Assembly: GCF_028623165.1 (NCBI RefSeq)
Contig: NZ_CP117772.1
Location: 806,001-870,000 of the forward strand
Direction: 5' to 3'
DNA: 64,000 nucleotides
Source: Nostoc sp. UHCC 0926
GTDB lineage: Bacteria; Cyanobacteriota; Cyanobacteriia; Cyanobacteriales; Nostocaceae
Shown here: positions 10,186 to 19,360 of the stretch, in pieces
Layout: each line of letters opens with the position of its first letter
How positions within the stretch are numbered: position 1 is the first letter of the stretch
The notes under the pieces: generated by a model
Databases searched by the model: none
Seen by the model: the letters and a program-made list of their open reading frames with translations, nothing else
Told to the model about the DNA's origin: nothing
Program-made: the position numbers and the translations under genes

Positions 10186-13100
10186 TGAAACAGGAGAATA
10201 TTGAAGACATCTACGAGCTTTCATCTATGCAGCATGGTATGCTTTTTCACACTATTGCTGCACCTAGTTCAGGAGTGTATTTCCAGCAGTTTTGCTGCAC
10301 CTTGGATCAGCTTGACGTCTCAGCCTTCAAGAAAGCTTGGCAGCGAGTTGTGGAGCGGCACTCGATTCTGCGTACTTCCTTCTATTGGAAAGGTCTTGAT
10401 AAGCCATATCAAGTCGTGTATCAGCAAGTGGACTTGCCTTGGGAATTGCTAGACTGGCGGAAACTATCCTTACAGGAGCAACAAAAGCAGCAAGAAGCTT
10501 TCTTAAAAGCGGATCGCGAACGCGGATTTGAACTTTCCTTTGCTCCACTAATGCGTATAGCATTGATTAGGGTAACTGATGACGCTTATCTGTTGATCCA
10601 TAGCCATCACCATATAATCTTAGACGGACTGTCTTGGAATCTGTTGTGGAAGGAATTCTACAGCTTCTATGATGCCTTTTGTCAGGGTGATGATTTACAC
10701 CTGGAACGGCTTCGTCCTTACAGAGATTACATTGCTTGGTTACAGCAGCAAGACCTATCCAAATCTGAGGTATTCTGGCGGCAGATGCTCAAAGGATTCA
10801 CACTGCCAACACCACTGGGGGTAGATAGAACTTCGGGTAGTTTCAAGAGCCAAGACGAAGAATATGAGCGGCAACACACCCATCTATCGGCAAATATCAC
10901 AGCCGCCCTAAAGTCTCTTGCACGCCAGCATCAACTTACTTTAAACATCCTGTTTAAAGGAGCTTGGGCTTTGCTTTTGAGTCGTTACAACAATGAGGAA
11001 GATATAGTTTTTGGAGTCACCTCTTTTGGTCGGCCAGTTGCGCTTGAGGGTGTGGAGTCTATGGTGGGACTCTTCATTAATACGTTGCCGCTACGAGTAC
11101 AAGTGCATAGTAATGCTTTTCTCTTGCCTTGGCTGAAGCAGATCCAATCCCAAGAAGTAGAAATGCGCCAGTACGAGTATAGTCCACTGATACAGATCCA
11201 ACAATGGAGTGAAATAGCCCCTGGTCTGTCTTTATTTGAGAGCTTTTTAATTTTTAATAACCATTTAGTTGATTCTGCCGAAAGAAAGCTAGCTGAAAAC
11301 ATGAGGATCAGTAAATATCGATCATTTGAAAAGACAAACTATCCTCTTACCATAGCGGTAACGCCTGATGCAGATTTATTGGAGATGTCTATTGCAATTA
11401 CATATGATACCCGTCGTTTTGACAGCGCTACTATTACGAGAATGTTGGGGCATTTAGAGACCTTGCTGCAAGCTATGGTTGCTAACCCCGAACGGCTACT
11501 TCGGGACTTGCCGTTGCTTACTGCACAAGAAAGTTATCAGTTGTTGGTATGGAATGATACTCAGGAAGAATATCCCCAAGAAAAATGCATCCATCAATTA
11601 TTTGAGGCGCAAGTAGAACTTACGCCGGAAGCTGTAGCAGTAGTTTTTGAAAACTCTGTGTTGACCTACTGTGAACTGAATGCTAGAGCAAATCAGCTAG
11701 CACACCACTTGCGATCGCTGGGAGTAAAACCAGAAGTATTAGTGGGAATTTGTGTGGAGCGATCGCTCGATATGGTAATTGGATTATTGGGCATCCTCAA
11801 AGCTGGCGGCGCATATGTACCCTTTGACCCAGCTTATCCACGAGAACGTTTAGCTTTCATGTTATCGGATTCTCAAGTATCAGTGTTGTTGACGCAACAG
11901 CAACTGGTTGATAAGCTTCCTGACCACAAGGCCCATGTTGTCTGCTTGGACAAAGACTGGGATATATTCCATATAAGCCAAGAAAACTTAGCTAGCAGTG
12001 TCACGATTGCTAATTTAGCATATATCATCTACACATCTGGCTCCACAGGAAAGCCCAAAGGGATTGGTTTATGTCAAAGTTCTTTAATGAATCTGCTGCA
12101 ATGGCATTTCTCATCTCTCTACAAAGGCGCACGTACCCTTCAGTTTGCCTCCTTGAGCTTCGATGCCAGCTTTCATGAGATATTTGCTACCTGGGGCACT
12201 GGCGGCACTTTATTCATCCTCTCAGAAAATTTACGAATGGATGCCCTTGGCTTAGGAAGATTTCTTTTAGAACAAGCAATCGAGAAAGTCATCTTCCCGG
12301 TTGTGATGCTACAGCAATTGGCCGAGTCAGTAGATGAGCACGGTACTACCCCCCAATATACTAAAATTTTCAGCAGTCTTCGGGAAATTATCACAACAGG
12401 AGAACAATTACAAATCACTCAGTCCATCATCAGGCTATTCAAATCCTTGAAGCATTGTTCTTTACATAACCACTATGGACCATCAGAAACCCATGTAGTA
12501 ACTGCTTTCAATCTCAAGAAGAATGCAGATGAATGGTCATTTTATCCTCCCATAGGCAAACCTATTGCTAACACTCAAATTTTTATATTGGATCAACAAT
12601 TCAATCCTGTACCGATCGGGGTTACTGGTGAACTTTATATCGGTGGAGTTTCCTTGGCGCAAGGCTATTTAAATCGACCGGATTTGACGGCTGAAAAATT
12701 CATTCCCAATCCTTTTAGTGATGAACTTGGTACCCGCTTATACAAAACAGGGGATTTAACCTGTTATCTCCCTAATGGAAATATTAAATATATAAAGCGT
12801 ATTGACCACCAAATAAAAATCCGTGGGTTCCGCATCGAACTGGGAGAAATTGAAGTAGTACTGAGCCAGCATCGAGCCATAGAGCAGGTAATTGTCCTTG
12901 CTCAAAAAGATGAAGCAGGTAACACGCAGTTAGTAGCTTATGTGGTAGTTAACCACGAATCCACTCCTACAACTAGTGAATTGCGCTCTTTTTTGCACCC
13001 TAAACTGCCCATTTATATGATCCCGTCAGCATTTGTATTTTTAAAGAAATTGCCACTGACGCCGAATGGAAAAGTGAATCGTCAAGCACTGCCAATGCTA

Positions 13101-13418
13101 GATAAAACACAACCTGAATTAGAAATAATTTTTGTTGCACCTCGGACTGTGGCAGAAGAAATGGTAGCAGAGATATGGAAACAAGTTCTTGGTATTGAAA
13201 AAGTAAGCATTCACGATAATTTTTTTGAGTTAGGAGGCCATTCACTAATGACAACCCAAGTTACTTCTCGGATCAACCAAGCCTTGCAGATGGAACTACC
13301 CATACGTAGCTTGTTTGAATCACCTACGATAGAAAGTCTAATCAACGAAATTGCAAGAATTTGGGGTTCTATGGAAGTTGTCGAAGAAATTGCTCGGACA
13401 TGGAAAGAATTAGAATAA
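10185..13418 (+). CDS. NRPS module C-A-PCP
   Basis: Single complete elongation module of 1077 residues. The C domain (about 1-430) has SSMQHGMLFH and HHHIILDGLSW; the MQxGMLFH form is typical of DCL domains that accept a D-configured donor, matching the epimerization-type domain that ends the previous protein. The A domain (about 455-960) has YTSGSTGKPKG, NHYGPSETHVV, GELYIGGVSLAQGYLNR and YKTGDLTCY. Its pocket (FDASFHE, then HYGPSETHVV) does not match a specificity code I can name. The PCP near residue 1010 carries DNFFELGGHSLMT. It starts inside the stop of the PKS gene, so it is translationally coupled. The following 80-base gap leads to a dioxygenase gene. Confidence 0.95.
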   Translation: MKQENIEDIYELSSMQHGMLFHTIAAPSSGVYFQQFCCTLDQLDVSAFKKAWQRVVERHSILRTSFYWKGLDKPYQVVYQQVDLPWELLDWRKLSLQEQQKQQEAFLKADRERGFELSFAPLMRIALIRVTDDAYLLIHSHHHIILDGLSWNLLWKEFYSFYDAFCQGDDLHLERLRPYRDYIAWLQQQDLSKSEVFWRQMLKGFTLPTPLGVDRTSGSFKSQDEEYERQHTHLSANITAALKSLARQHQLTLNILFKGAWALLLSRYNNEEDIVFGVTSFGRPVALEGVESMVGLFINTLPLRVQVHSNAFLLPWLKQIQSQEVEMRQYEYSPLIQIQQWSEIAPGLSLFESFLIFNNHLVDSAERKLAENMRISKYRSFEKTNYPLTIAVTPDADLLEMSIAITYDTRRFDSATITRMLGHLETLLQAMVANPERLLRDLPLLTAQESYQLLVWNDTQEEYPQEKCIHQLFEAQVELTPEAVAVVFENSVLTYCELNARANQLAHHLRSLGVKPEVLVGICVERSLDMVIGLLGILKAGGAYVPFDPAYPRERLAFMLSDSQVSVLLTQQQLVDKLPDHKAHVVCLDKDWDIFHISQENLASSVTIANLAYIIYTSGSTGKPKGIGLCQSSLMNLLQWHFSSLYKGARTLQFASLSFDASFHEIFATWGTGGTLFILSENLRMDALGLGRFLLEQAIEKVIFPVVMLQQLAESVDEHGTTPQYTKIFSSLREIITTGEQLQITQSIIRLFKSLKHCSLHNHYGPSETHVVTAFNLKKNADEWSFYPPIGKPIANTQIFILDQQFNPVPIGVTGELYIGGVSLAQGYLNRPDLTAEKFIPNPFSDELGTRLYKTGDLTCYLPNGNIKYIKRIDHQIKIRGFRIELGEIEVVLSQHRAIEQVIVLAQKDEAGNTQLVAYVVVNHESTPTTSELRSFLHPKLPIYMIPSAFVFLKKLPLTPNGKVNRQALPMLDKTQPELEIIFVAPRTVAEEMVAEIWKQVLGIEKVSIHDNFFELGGHSLMTTQVTSRINQALQMELPIRSLFESPTIESLINEIARIWGSMEVVEEIARTWKELE

Positions 13419-13498
13419 ATCTCAGTTAACGAAGTGAAAATGCTTTAAGGATAAAAAGAATCAAAATCAAGAACTAACGTGCCAAAAATCTTCTTATT

Positions 13499-14338
13499 AT
13501 GTACTTAACAAAAGAGCAATTTGAAAAATACACAGATCAAGGCTTTATTTTGTTAACTGAATGTTTTTCTAAAACTGAAGTTAATAGATTGAAATTTGAA
13601 TTGCCTAGTCTCTTTAAAAAAGAGACATCAGGAAGAGTTCTTGAAGAAGAAAGCAATATCGTGCGAGCAGTACATGGATCGCATAAAAATAATGAAGTTT
13701 TTCAACGTCTATCTCGAAATCCAAGACTTGTTGAACCTCCTATGCAGCTTCTCGGCAGCAAAGTGTATATCTATCAGTTCAAAATTAATGCCAAAGCTGC
13801 ATTTAAGGGAAACATTTGGGAATGGCACCAAGACTATATTTTTTGGCGCAAAGAGGACAGATTGCCAACAGCACGAGTGGTAAATGCCCTTGTGCTGTTG
13901 GATGATATGAATGAGTTTAACGGACCGCTATTTGTCATTCCTGGTTCTCATAAGGAAGGAATGATTGATGTTGTAGCTCAAAATACCAGTAACCGAGCAA
14001 AAGACGAAAGAGAACGTCCGGCATGGATATTAAATTTTACTACAAAATTGAAGTATTCTCTCAATCAAGAGTTGGTTACTAATTTAGTATTAAAGTATGG
14101 AATCCTTTCTATAAAAGCTTCAGCAGGATCAGTGTTATTTTTTGATAGCAATCTTGTTCATGCTTCACCAAGTAACATATCGCCGTTTAATCGATCAGTT
14201 GTGATCGTGACTTACAATAGTGTTGACAATATTCCTTTACCCGTACAAAATCCACGACCAGAGTTTATTGTAAGTCGTGATTACCGACCAGTAGAGCCTC
14301 TGTCAAAAGATGCTTTATTGATTGAAAACTTGATGTAG
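13499..14338 (+). CDS. PhyH-family Fe(II)/2-oxoglutarate dioxygenase (tailoring hydroxylase)
   Basis: A 279-residue non-heme iron dioxygenase of the phytanoyl-CoA dioxygenase (PhyH/EctD-like) family. The metal motif is visible as WHQDY (His-X-Asp) with the distal His in DSNLVHASP, followed by NRSVVIVTYN, where the Arg may bind 2-oxoglutarate. The family uses iron, oxygen and 2-oxoglutarate to hydroxylate free or carrier-bound amino acids and lipids. Its position between two NRPS genes on the same strand, 14 bases before the next one, argues for tailoring of a residue or precursor of this peptide. The substrate cannot be read from the sequence. The lower GC content than the NRPS genes is visible but not diagnostic. 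Confidence 0.85.
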   Translation: MYLTKEQFEKYTDQGFILLTECFSKTEVNRLKFELPSLFKKETSGRVLEEESNIVRAVHGSHKNNEVFQRLSRNPRLVEPPMQLLGSKVYIYQFKINAKAAFKGNIWEWHQDYIFWRKEDRLPTARVVNALVLLDDMNEFNGPLFVIPGSHKEGMIDVVAQNTSNRAKDERERPAWILNFTTKLKYSLNQELVTNLVLKYGILSIKASAGSVLFFDSNLVHASPSNISPFNRSVVIVTYNSVDNIPLPVQNPRPEFIVSRDYRPVEPLSKDALLIENLM

Positions 14339-14352
14339 AGCGAGGGTCAGAT

Positions 14353-17300
14353 ATGAGTAATTTTTCATTAGAGAAGCAAAAACTTTTTCAGACGCTACTC
14401 AAGAACAAAGGAATAAATACTTTAGGAAGGCAAACAATTTCTTCTAAAACAGAAACTGGCTCCTGCAAGCTCTCATTTGCCCAGGAACGGTTATGGTTCT
14501 TAACGCAGCTAGAACCAGAAAGTCCTCTCTACAACATCCCTGCTGCTGTTCGTCTACAGGGACAATTGAACCTGAGAGCATTACGACAGAGTTTCAACGA
14601 AATTTTCAGCCGCCACGAAGCGTTGCGAACCAATTTTCAGACAGTCGAAGGACAACCTATAGCAGTTATCTCATCAGTAACACCGCTACTGTTGCCCGTA
14701 GTTGATATTAAAGAGTTACCTTCAGATCAACAACAAGCCGAAGTTAGACAACTTGCATACAAAGAAGCACAACAACTGTTTGATCTCAACAGCGACCTGC
14801 TGCTGCGGGTAAAACTACTGCGTCTTAGTAAAGAAGAGCATATAGTACTATTGACTATGCATCATATTGTTTCTGATGCTTGGTCAATCGGCGTACTGGT
14901 GGGTGAGTTGGCAACACTTTATCAAGCTTTCTGTAATGACCTTACCTCACCATTACCTGACCTGCCAATCCAATATCCAGACTTTGCAGCTTGGCAACGG
15001 CAGTGGTTACAAGGAGAGATACTAAATGCACAGCTTTCTTACTGGCGAAAGCAGTTAGAGGGTGTGCCAATACTAGAGTTACCCACAGATCGCATACGAC
15101 CTGCTGTTGTCACCTTTCGAGGTGCTGTGTATTCATTTGAGCTATCTCAAGAACTATCCATAGCTCTAAATAAATTGAGCCAGCAGGAAGGATGCACATT
15201 GTTCATGACCCTGTTAGCAGCTTTCAAGACTTTACTTTTCCGCTATACAGGAAGTGAGGATATTGTGGTGGGTTCACCCATAGCTAACCGTAATCGTGCT
15301 GAGATAGAGGGATTAATTGGGTTTTTTGTCAATACCTTGGTACTGCGAACTCACTTGGCAGGTAATCCCACCTTTAAGGAGCTACTAACTCGTGTGCGGG
15401 AAATAGCATTGGGAGCCTATGCTCATCAAGATTTGCCTTTTGAACAACTGGTAGAGAAGCTGCAACCACAGCGAGACTCAAGCCACACACCTTTATTTCA
15501 GGTGATGTTTGCGCTTCAGAATGCACCGACATCAGCATTAGAGTTACCTGGCTTGACTTTAAGTCCAATAGCTAGTGAGACTAGTAATGTCAAGTTTGAT
15601 TTAACTCTGTCGATGACACAAACAGCACAGGGATTAGTTGGCACTCTAGAATACAATACTGATTTATTAGAAAAAAGCTTCATTTGCCGGATGGCAGGGC
15701 ATTTTCAAACGTTGCTTTCTGGGATTGTCGCTAATCCACAGCAGCGTTTGTCGCAGTTACCACTGTTAACGGAATCTGAACTGTATCAATTACTTATCGA
15801 GTGGAATTATACAGAAGTTGAATATCTTCAACAACAATGTATTCATGAATTGTTTGAAGCTCAAGTAGAACGCACACCTGATGCGATCGCAGTGGTCTTT
15901 GAAGACAAACTGTTAACTTATCAAAAACTAAACGAGAGAGCAAATCAGCTAGCCCATTATTTACAAACTTTAGGTGTACAGCCAGAGGTATTGGTGGGGA
16001 TTTGTCTAGAGCGATCGTCCTTAATGGTTATCGGACTATTAGCAATCCTCAAAGCAGGTGGTGCTTATGTGCCACTAGACCCAGCTTATCCGCAGGAACG
16101 CTTGGCTTTCATGCTCAAAGACAGTAATGCAAAGGTACTACTGACTCAAACCCATTTAGTTGAGTTGTTTGGTAAACCAAATGTGTCTGTTGTCTGTATC
16201 GATAGAGATTCACAATTATTTAGCCAACAGAGTATAGAAAATCTGTCTAATGAAGTAAAACCCAATCACTTAGCCTATGTTATCTATACTTCTGGTTCTA
16301 CTGGTATACCAAAAGGTGTTGCGATCAACCACCAAAGTTGTGTTGCTTTATTAACATGGTCAAGAAAAGTCTTTACAGATAATGACCTTGCTGGAGTTTT
16401 GGCATCAACCTCTATTTGTTTTGATTTATCAGTATTTGAACTGTTTGTTCCTCTTAGTTGGGGTGGTACAGTGATTCTCGTAGAGAATGCTTTGCATTTG
16501 CCCTCGTTGGCTGCTGAGGTAAGCTTGATTAATACAGTCCCGAGCATCATTGCAGAATTATTGCAAGTAGATGGTTTACCCCCTTCAGTCAGGACAGTTA
16601 ACCTTGCTGGTGAACCACTGCAAAATCAACTTGTGCAGCAGATTTATCAAAATGATCATATTCAGAAAGTTTTGAACCTTTACGGCCCCTCTGAAGACAC
16701 TACCTATTCCACATTTGCTCAAGTAAATAAAGGAGATAATAGGGTAACTATCGGTCGTCCCATCGCCAATACACAAATTTATCTGCTTGACACTGAGTTG
16801 CAACCAGTACCAATTGGTGTCCCAGGTGAAATTTATATTGGTGGTGTGGGAGTAGGTAGGGGTTACTTAAATCGTCCCGACTTAACAGCAGAGAAATTTA
16901 TCCCCAATCCATTTAGTAAAGAAACAGCGCGTCTTTATAAAACTGGAGATAAGGGACGCTATTTACCAAGTGGAGAAATAAAATACATTGGTCGGATTGA
17001 CCACCAAGCTAAAATACGTGGTTTCCGGATTGAAGTGGGAGAAATTGAAGCACTCATCGCTCAACACCCAGGGGTGCGAAAAACTGTGGTTGTGGTGCGC
17101 GAAGATGAACTAGGTTCTAAACGTTTAGTAGCTTATACAGTTTTGCACCCAGAGCAGACACTAACCATTGGGAAATTACGCCGTTTCTTAGAAAAGAAAC
17201 TACCTAATTATATGGTGCCTTCAGCCTTTGTAAGACTAGAGGCGCTCCCTTTGACGCCCAACGGCAAGATAAATCATCAGATGTTGCCAGCACCTGATTT

Positions 17301-18972
17301 GACACAGATTCAGTCCGAATTTAATTTTGTGGCTCCTTCTACGCCTGTTGAAGAAATACTAGCCGGAATCTGGATAGATGTTCTTAATGTTCAGAAAGTA
17401 GGGATTTACGACAACTTCTTCGAGTTGGGAGGACACTCACTTCTGGCTACTCGCATCATTTCTCTGGTACGGCAACTCTTTGAAATAGAGCTTCCTTTGC
17501 GTCGTCTTTTTGAGGAGCCAACAGTCGCTAAACTGGCCAAAGATATTGAAACAGCTACTAAAGTAGCCTTAAAACCAGAGATACCTCCCATTGAGCACAT
17601 TTCAAGGAATGAAGAATTACCCCTATCTTTTGCACAACAGCGACTATGGTTCCTTGCCCAGTTAGAGCCAGACAGTCCCTTCTACAACTTACCATATGCT
17701 ATTCACTTACAGGGACAGTTAAACATAACTGCACTACAGCAGAGTTTCAACGAAATTTTGCGTCGCCACGAGGCCTTGCGAACTAATTTTCAGATAGTTA
17801 AAGGGCGACCTGTAGCAGTCATTTTATCAGTAACACCGTTGTTGTTACCAATCATTGACCTAAGTGAGTTACCTCCAACATCACAAGAAGGTGAAATTAG
17901 ACAACTGGCGCTAACAGATGTGCAACAGCATTTTGACCTTAAAAATGATCCTCTGCTTAGGGTGAAATTATTACGTCTCGATCAACAAGAGTATGTAGTT
18001 TTGTTTAGTATGCATCATATTGTCTCTGATGGCTGGTCAATAGGGGTACTTATTAAAGAACTAACAACGTTGTACAAAGCCTTCTCCAATGATAAGCCTT
18101 CGCCACTGCCAGACCTGCCTATTCAATATATTGACTTCACTGTTTTGCAGCATCAATGGCTACAAGGAAAGGTCTTGGAAGCTCAACTTGGTTACTGGCA
18201 GCAGCAACTGGCTGGGGCTTCTGTGCTACAATTGCCCACCGACCGCCCCCGCCCAGCTGTCCAAAGCTTCCGAGGGGCAATGCAATCCTTCTGCCTATCT
18301 GCTGATTTGATAGAGGCACTCAAAGTACTCTCGCGTCAAGAAGGGGTGACTTTATTTATGACGCTCTTAGCAGCATTTCAAACCTTATTGCATCGTTATA
18401 GTGGACAAGACGACATTGTAGTGGGTTCGCCAATTGCCAATCGTAACCGGGGTGCGATTGAAGGGTTGATTGGTTGTTTTACTAATATGCTAGTGCTACG
18501 TACGGATATGTCTGGCAACCCAAGCTTCCGGCAATTGTTGAAGCGAGTACGGGAAGTAGCTTTGGGAGCATATGCTCATCAGGATTTACCTTTTGAAGCA
18601 ATAGTAGAGACTTTACACACAGAGCGCAACTTGAGCCATAACCCACTATTTCAAGTAACGTTAACCCTCCAGAATATAGTAATGGAGGAGCTAGAGCTAC
18701 CAAATTTGACCCTGAAACCTTTGGAACTACAGAGGTTAAGCACTAAGTTTGATTTAAGTATGGTTTTAGAGGAAATTGAGCTAGAACTAATTGGAGTACT
18801 GGAATACAATACTGACCTGTTTGATGCTGGTACTATCAGCCGAATACTGGAGCACTTCAAAACTTTGCTTGAAAGCATTGTCGCCGATTCAAAGAAGTGT
18901 CTGTCGGATTTGCCGCTTATTTCCGAAGTTGAATTGCATCAATTGGATGAGTGGAGCAATACAGAAAGATAG
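14353..18972 (+). CDS. NRPS C-A-PCP-C, predicted alanine module
   Basis: A 1539-residue protein. The C domain (about 38-460) is LCL-like (SFAQERLWFLTQLEP) with HHIVSDAWS, where the usual Gly of HHxxxDG is Ala. The A domain (about 495-975) has YTSGSTGIPKG, NLYGPSEDTTY and YKTGDKGRY. The pocket residues read D-L-F-N-N-A-L-T-Y, the code I know for alanine (as in the microcystin synthetase Ala module). The PCP near 1028 has DNFFELGGHSLL. A second C domain (about 1087-1516, canonical HHIVSDGWS) closes the protein. It must join the Ala-bearing chain to the amino acid loaded by the next NRPS (19361-22606), which begins with an A domain. The two C domains are similar enough to suggest internal duplication. 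Confidence 0.95.
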   Translation: MSNFSLEKQKLFQTLLKNKGINTLGRQTISSKTETGSCKLSFAQERLWFLTQLEPESPLYNIPAAVRLQGQLNLRALRQSFNEIFSRHEALRTNFQTVEGQPIAVISSVTPLLLPVVDIKELPSDQQQAEVRQLAYKEAQQLFDLNSDLLLRVKLLRLSKEEHIVLLTMHHIVSDAWSIGVLVGELATLYQAFCNDLTSPLPDLPIQYPDFAAWQRQWLQGEILNAQLSYWRKQLEGVPILELPTDRIRPAVVTFRGAVYSFELSQELSIALNKLSQQEGCTLFMTLLAAFKTLLFRYTGSEDIVVGSPIANRNRAEIEGLIGFFVNTLVLRTHLAGNPTFKELLTRVREIALGAYAHQDLPFEQLVEKLQPQRDSSHTPLFQVMFALQNAPTSALELPGLTLSPIASETSNVKFDLTLSMTQTAQGLVGTLEYNTDLLEKSFICRMAGHFQTLLSGIVANPQQRLSQLPLLTESELYQLLIEWNYTEVEYLQQQCIHELFEAQVERTPDAIAVVFEDKLLTYQKLNERANQLAHYLQTLGVQPEVLVGICLERSSLMVIGLLAILKAGGAYVPLDPAYPQERLAFMLKDSNAKVLLTQTHLVELFGKPNVSVVCIDRDSQLFSQQSIENLSNEVKPNHLAYVIYTSGSTGIPKGVAINHQSCVALLTWSRKVFTDNDLAGVLASTSICFDLSVFELFVPLSWGGTVILVENALHLPSLAAEVSLINTVPSIIAELLQVDGLPPSVRTVNLAGEPLQNQLVQQIYQNDHIQKVLNLYGPSEDTTYSTFAQVNKGDNRVTIGRPIANTQIYLLDTELQPVPIGVPGEIYIGGVGVGRGYLNRPDLTAEKFIPNPFSKETARLYKTGDKGRYLPSGEIKYIGRIDHQAKIRGFRIEVGEIEALIAQHPGVRKTVVVVREDELGSKRLVAYTVLHPEQTLTIGKLRRFLEKKLPNYMVPSAFVRLEALPLTPNGKINHQMLPAPDLTQIQSEFNFVAPSTPVEEILAGIWIDVLNVQKVGIYDNFFELGGHSLLATRIISLVRQLFEIELPLRRLFEEPTVAKLAKDIETATKVALKPEIPPIEHISRNEELPLSFAQQRLWFLAQLEPDSPFYNLPYAIHLQGQLNITALQQSFNEILRRHEALRTNFQIVKGRPVAVILSVTPLLLPIIDLSELPPTSQEGEIRQLALTDVQQHFDLKNDPLLRVKLLRLDQQEYVVLFSMHHIVSDGWSIGVLIKELTTLYKAFSNDKPSPLPDLPIQYIDFTVLQHQWLQGKVLEAQLGYWQQQLAGASVLQLPTDRPRPAVQSFRGAMQSFCLSADLIEALKVLSRQEGVTLFMTLLAAFQTLLHRYSGQDDIVVGSPIANRNRGAIEGLIGCFTNMLVLRTDMSGNPSFRQLLKRVREVALGAYAHQDLPFEAIVETLHTERNLSHNPLFQVTLTLQNIVMEELELPNLTLKPLELQRLSTKFDLSMVLEEIELELIGVLEYNTDLFDAGTISRILEHFKTLLESIVADSKKCLSDLPLISEVELHQLDEWSNTER

Positions 18973-18990
18973 TAATACTAAAAAAGTATT

Positions 18991-19341
18991 ATGAATTATA
19001 ACAAGTTAGTCATTGAGTTATTTTGTGCTATTGATACCTCTGAGTGGAGACAATTGACTACCGTTTTTCATAGCAACATTATTTACGAGAGACCAGGCTA
19101 TGTGCCTTTTGTTGGAATTTCTCAATTGCTCAATTTTTATCAAAAAGAACGAATAATTAAATCTGGTAAACATTACATTGAATATATTGCAATTGAAGGA
19201 AATTATGGTGCTTGTTGGGGTCGGTTCGTTGGTTCAATTAAAGACGGTTCACAAGTAGATGAGCTTTTTGCAGATACGTACTTTTTTGAAGACAGAAAGA
19301 TTAAAAATCGAAGATCTTACTTTTTTCGCCCAGCTATTTGA
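18991..19341 (+). CDS. SnoaL-like / NTF2-fold small protein
   Basis: A 116-residue protein with the look of the SnoaL/ketosteroid-isomerase-like alpha+beta barrel family: an N-terminal helix (ELFCAIDTSEWRQL), FHSNIIYERPGY, a loop with GISQLLNFY, then a beta-rich second half ending FFEDRKIKNRRSYFF. Such proteins act as cyclases, isomerases, hydroxylase partners or non-catalytic binders, so the reaction is open. It sits 18 bases after one NRPS and 19 bases before the next on the same strand, so it is almost certainly co-transcribed. A tailoring or chaperone role on the carrier-bound chain is an inference from context only. Confidence 0.7.
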   Translation: MNYNKLVIELFCAIDTSEWRQLTTVFHSNIIYERPGYVPFVGISQLLNFYQKERIIKSGKHYIEYIAIEGNYGACWGRFVGSIKDGSQVDELFADTYFFEDRKIKNRRSYFFRPAI

Positions 19342-19360
19342 GTAAAGATAGGAAAACGTA

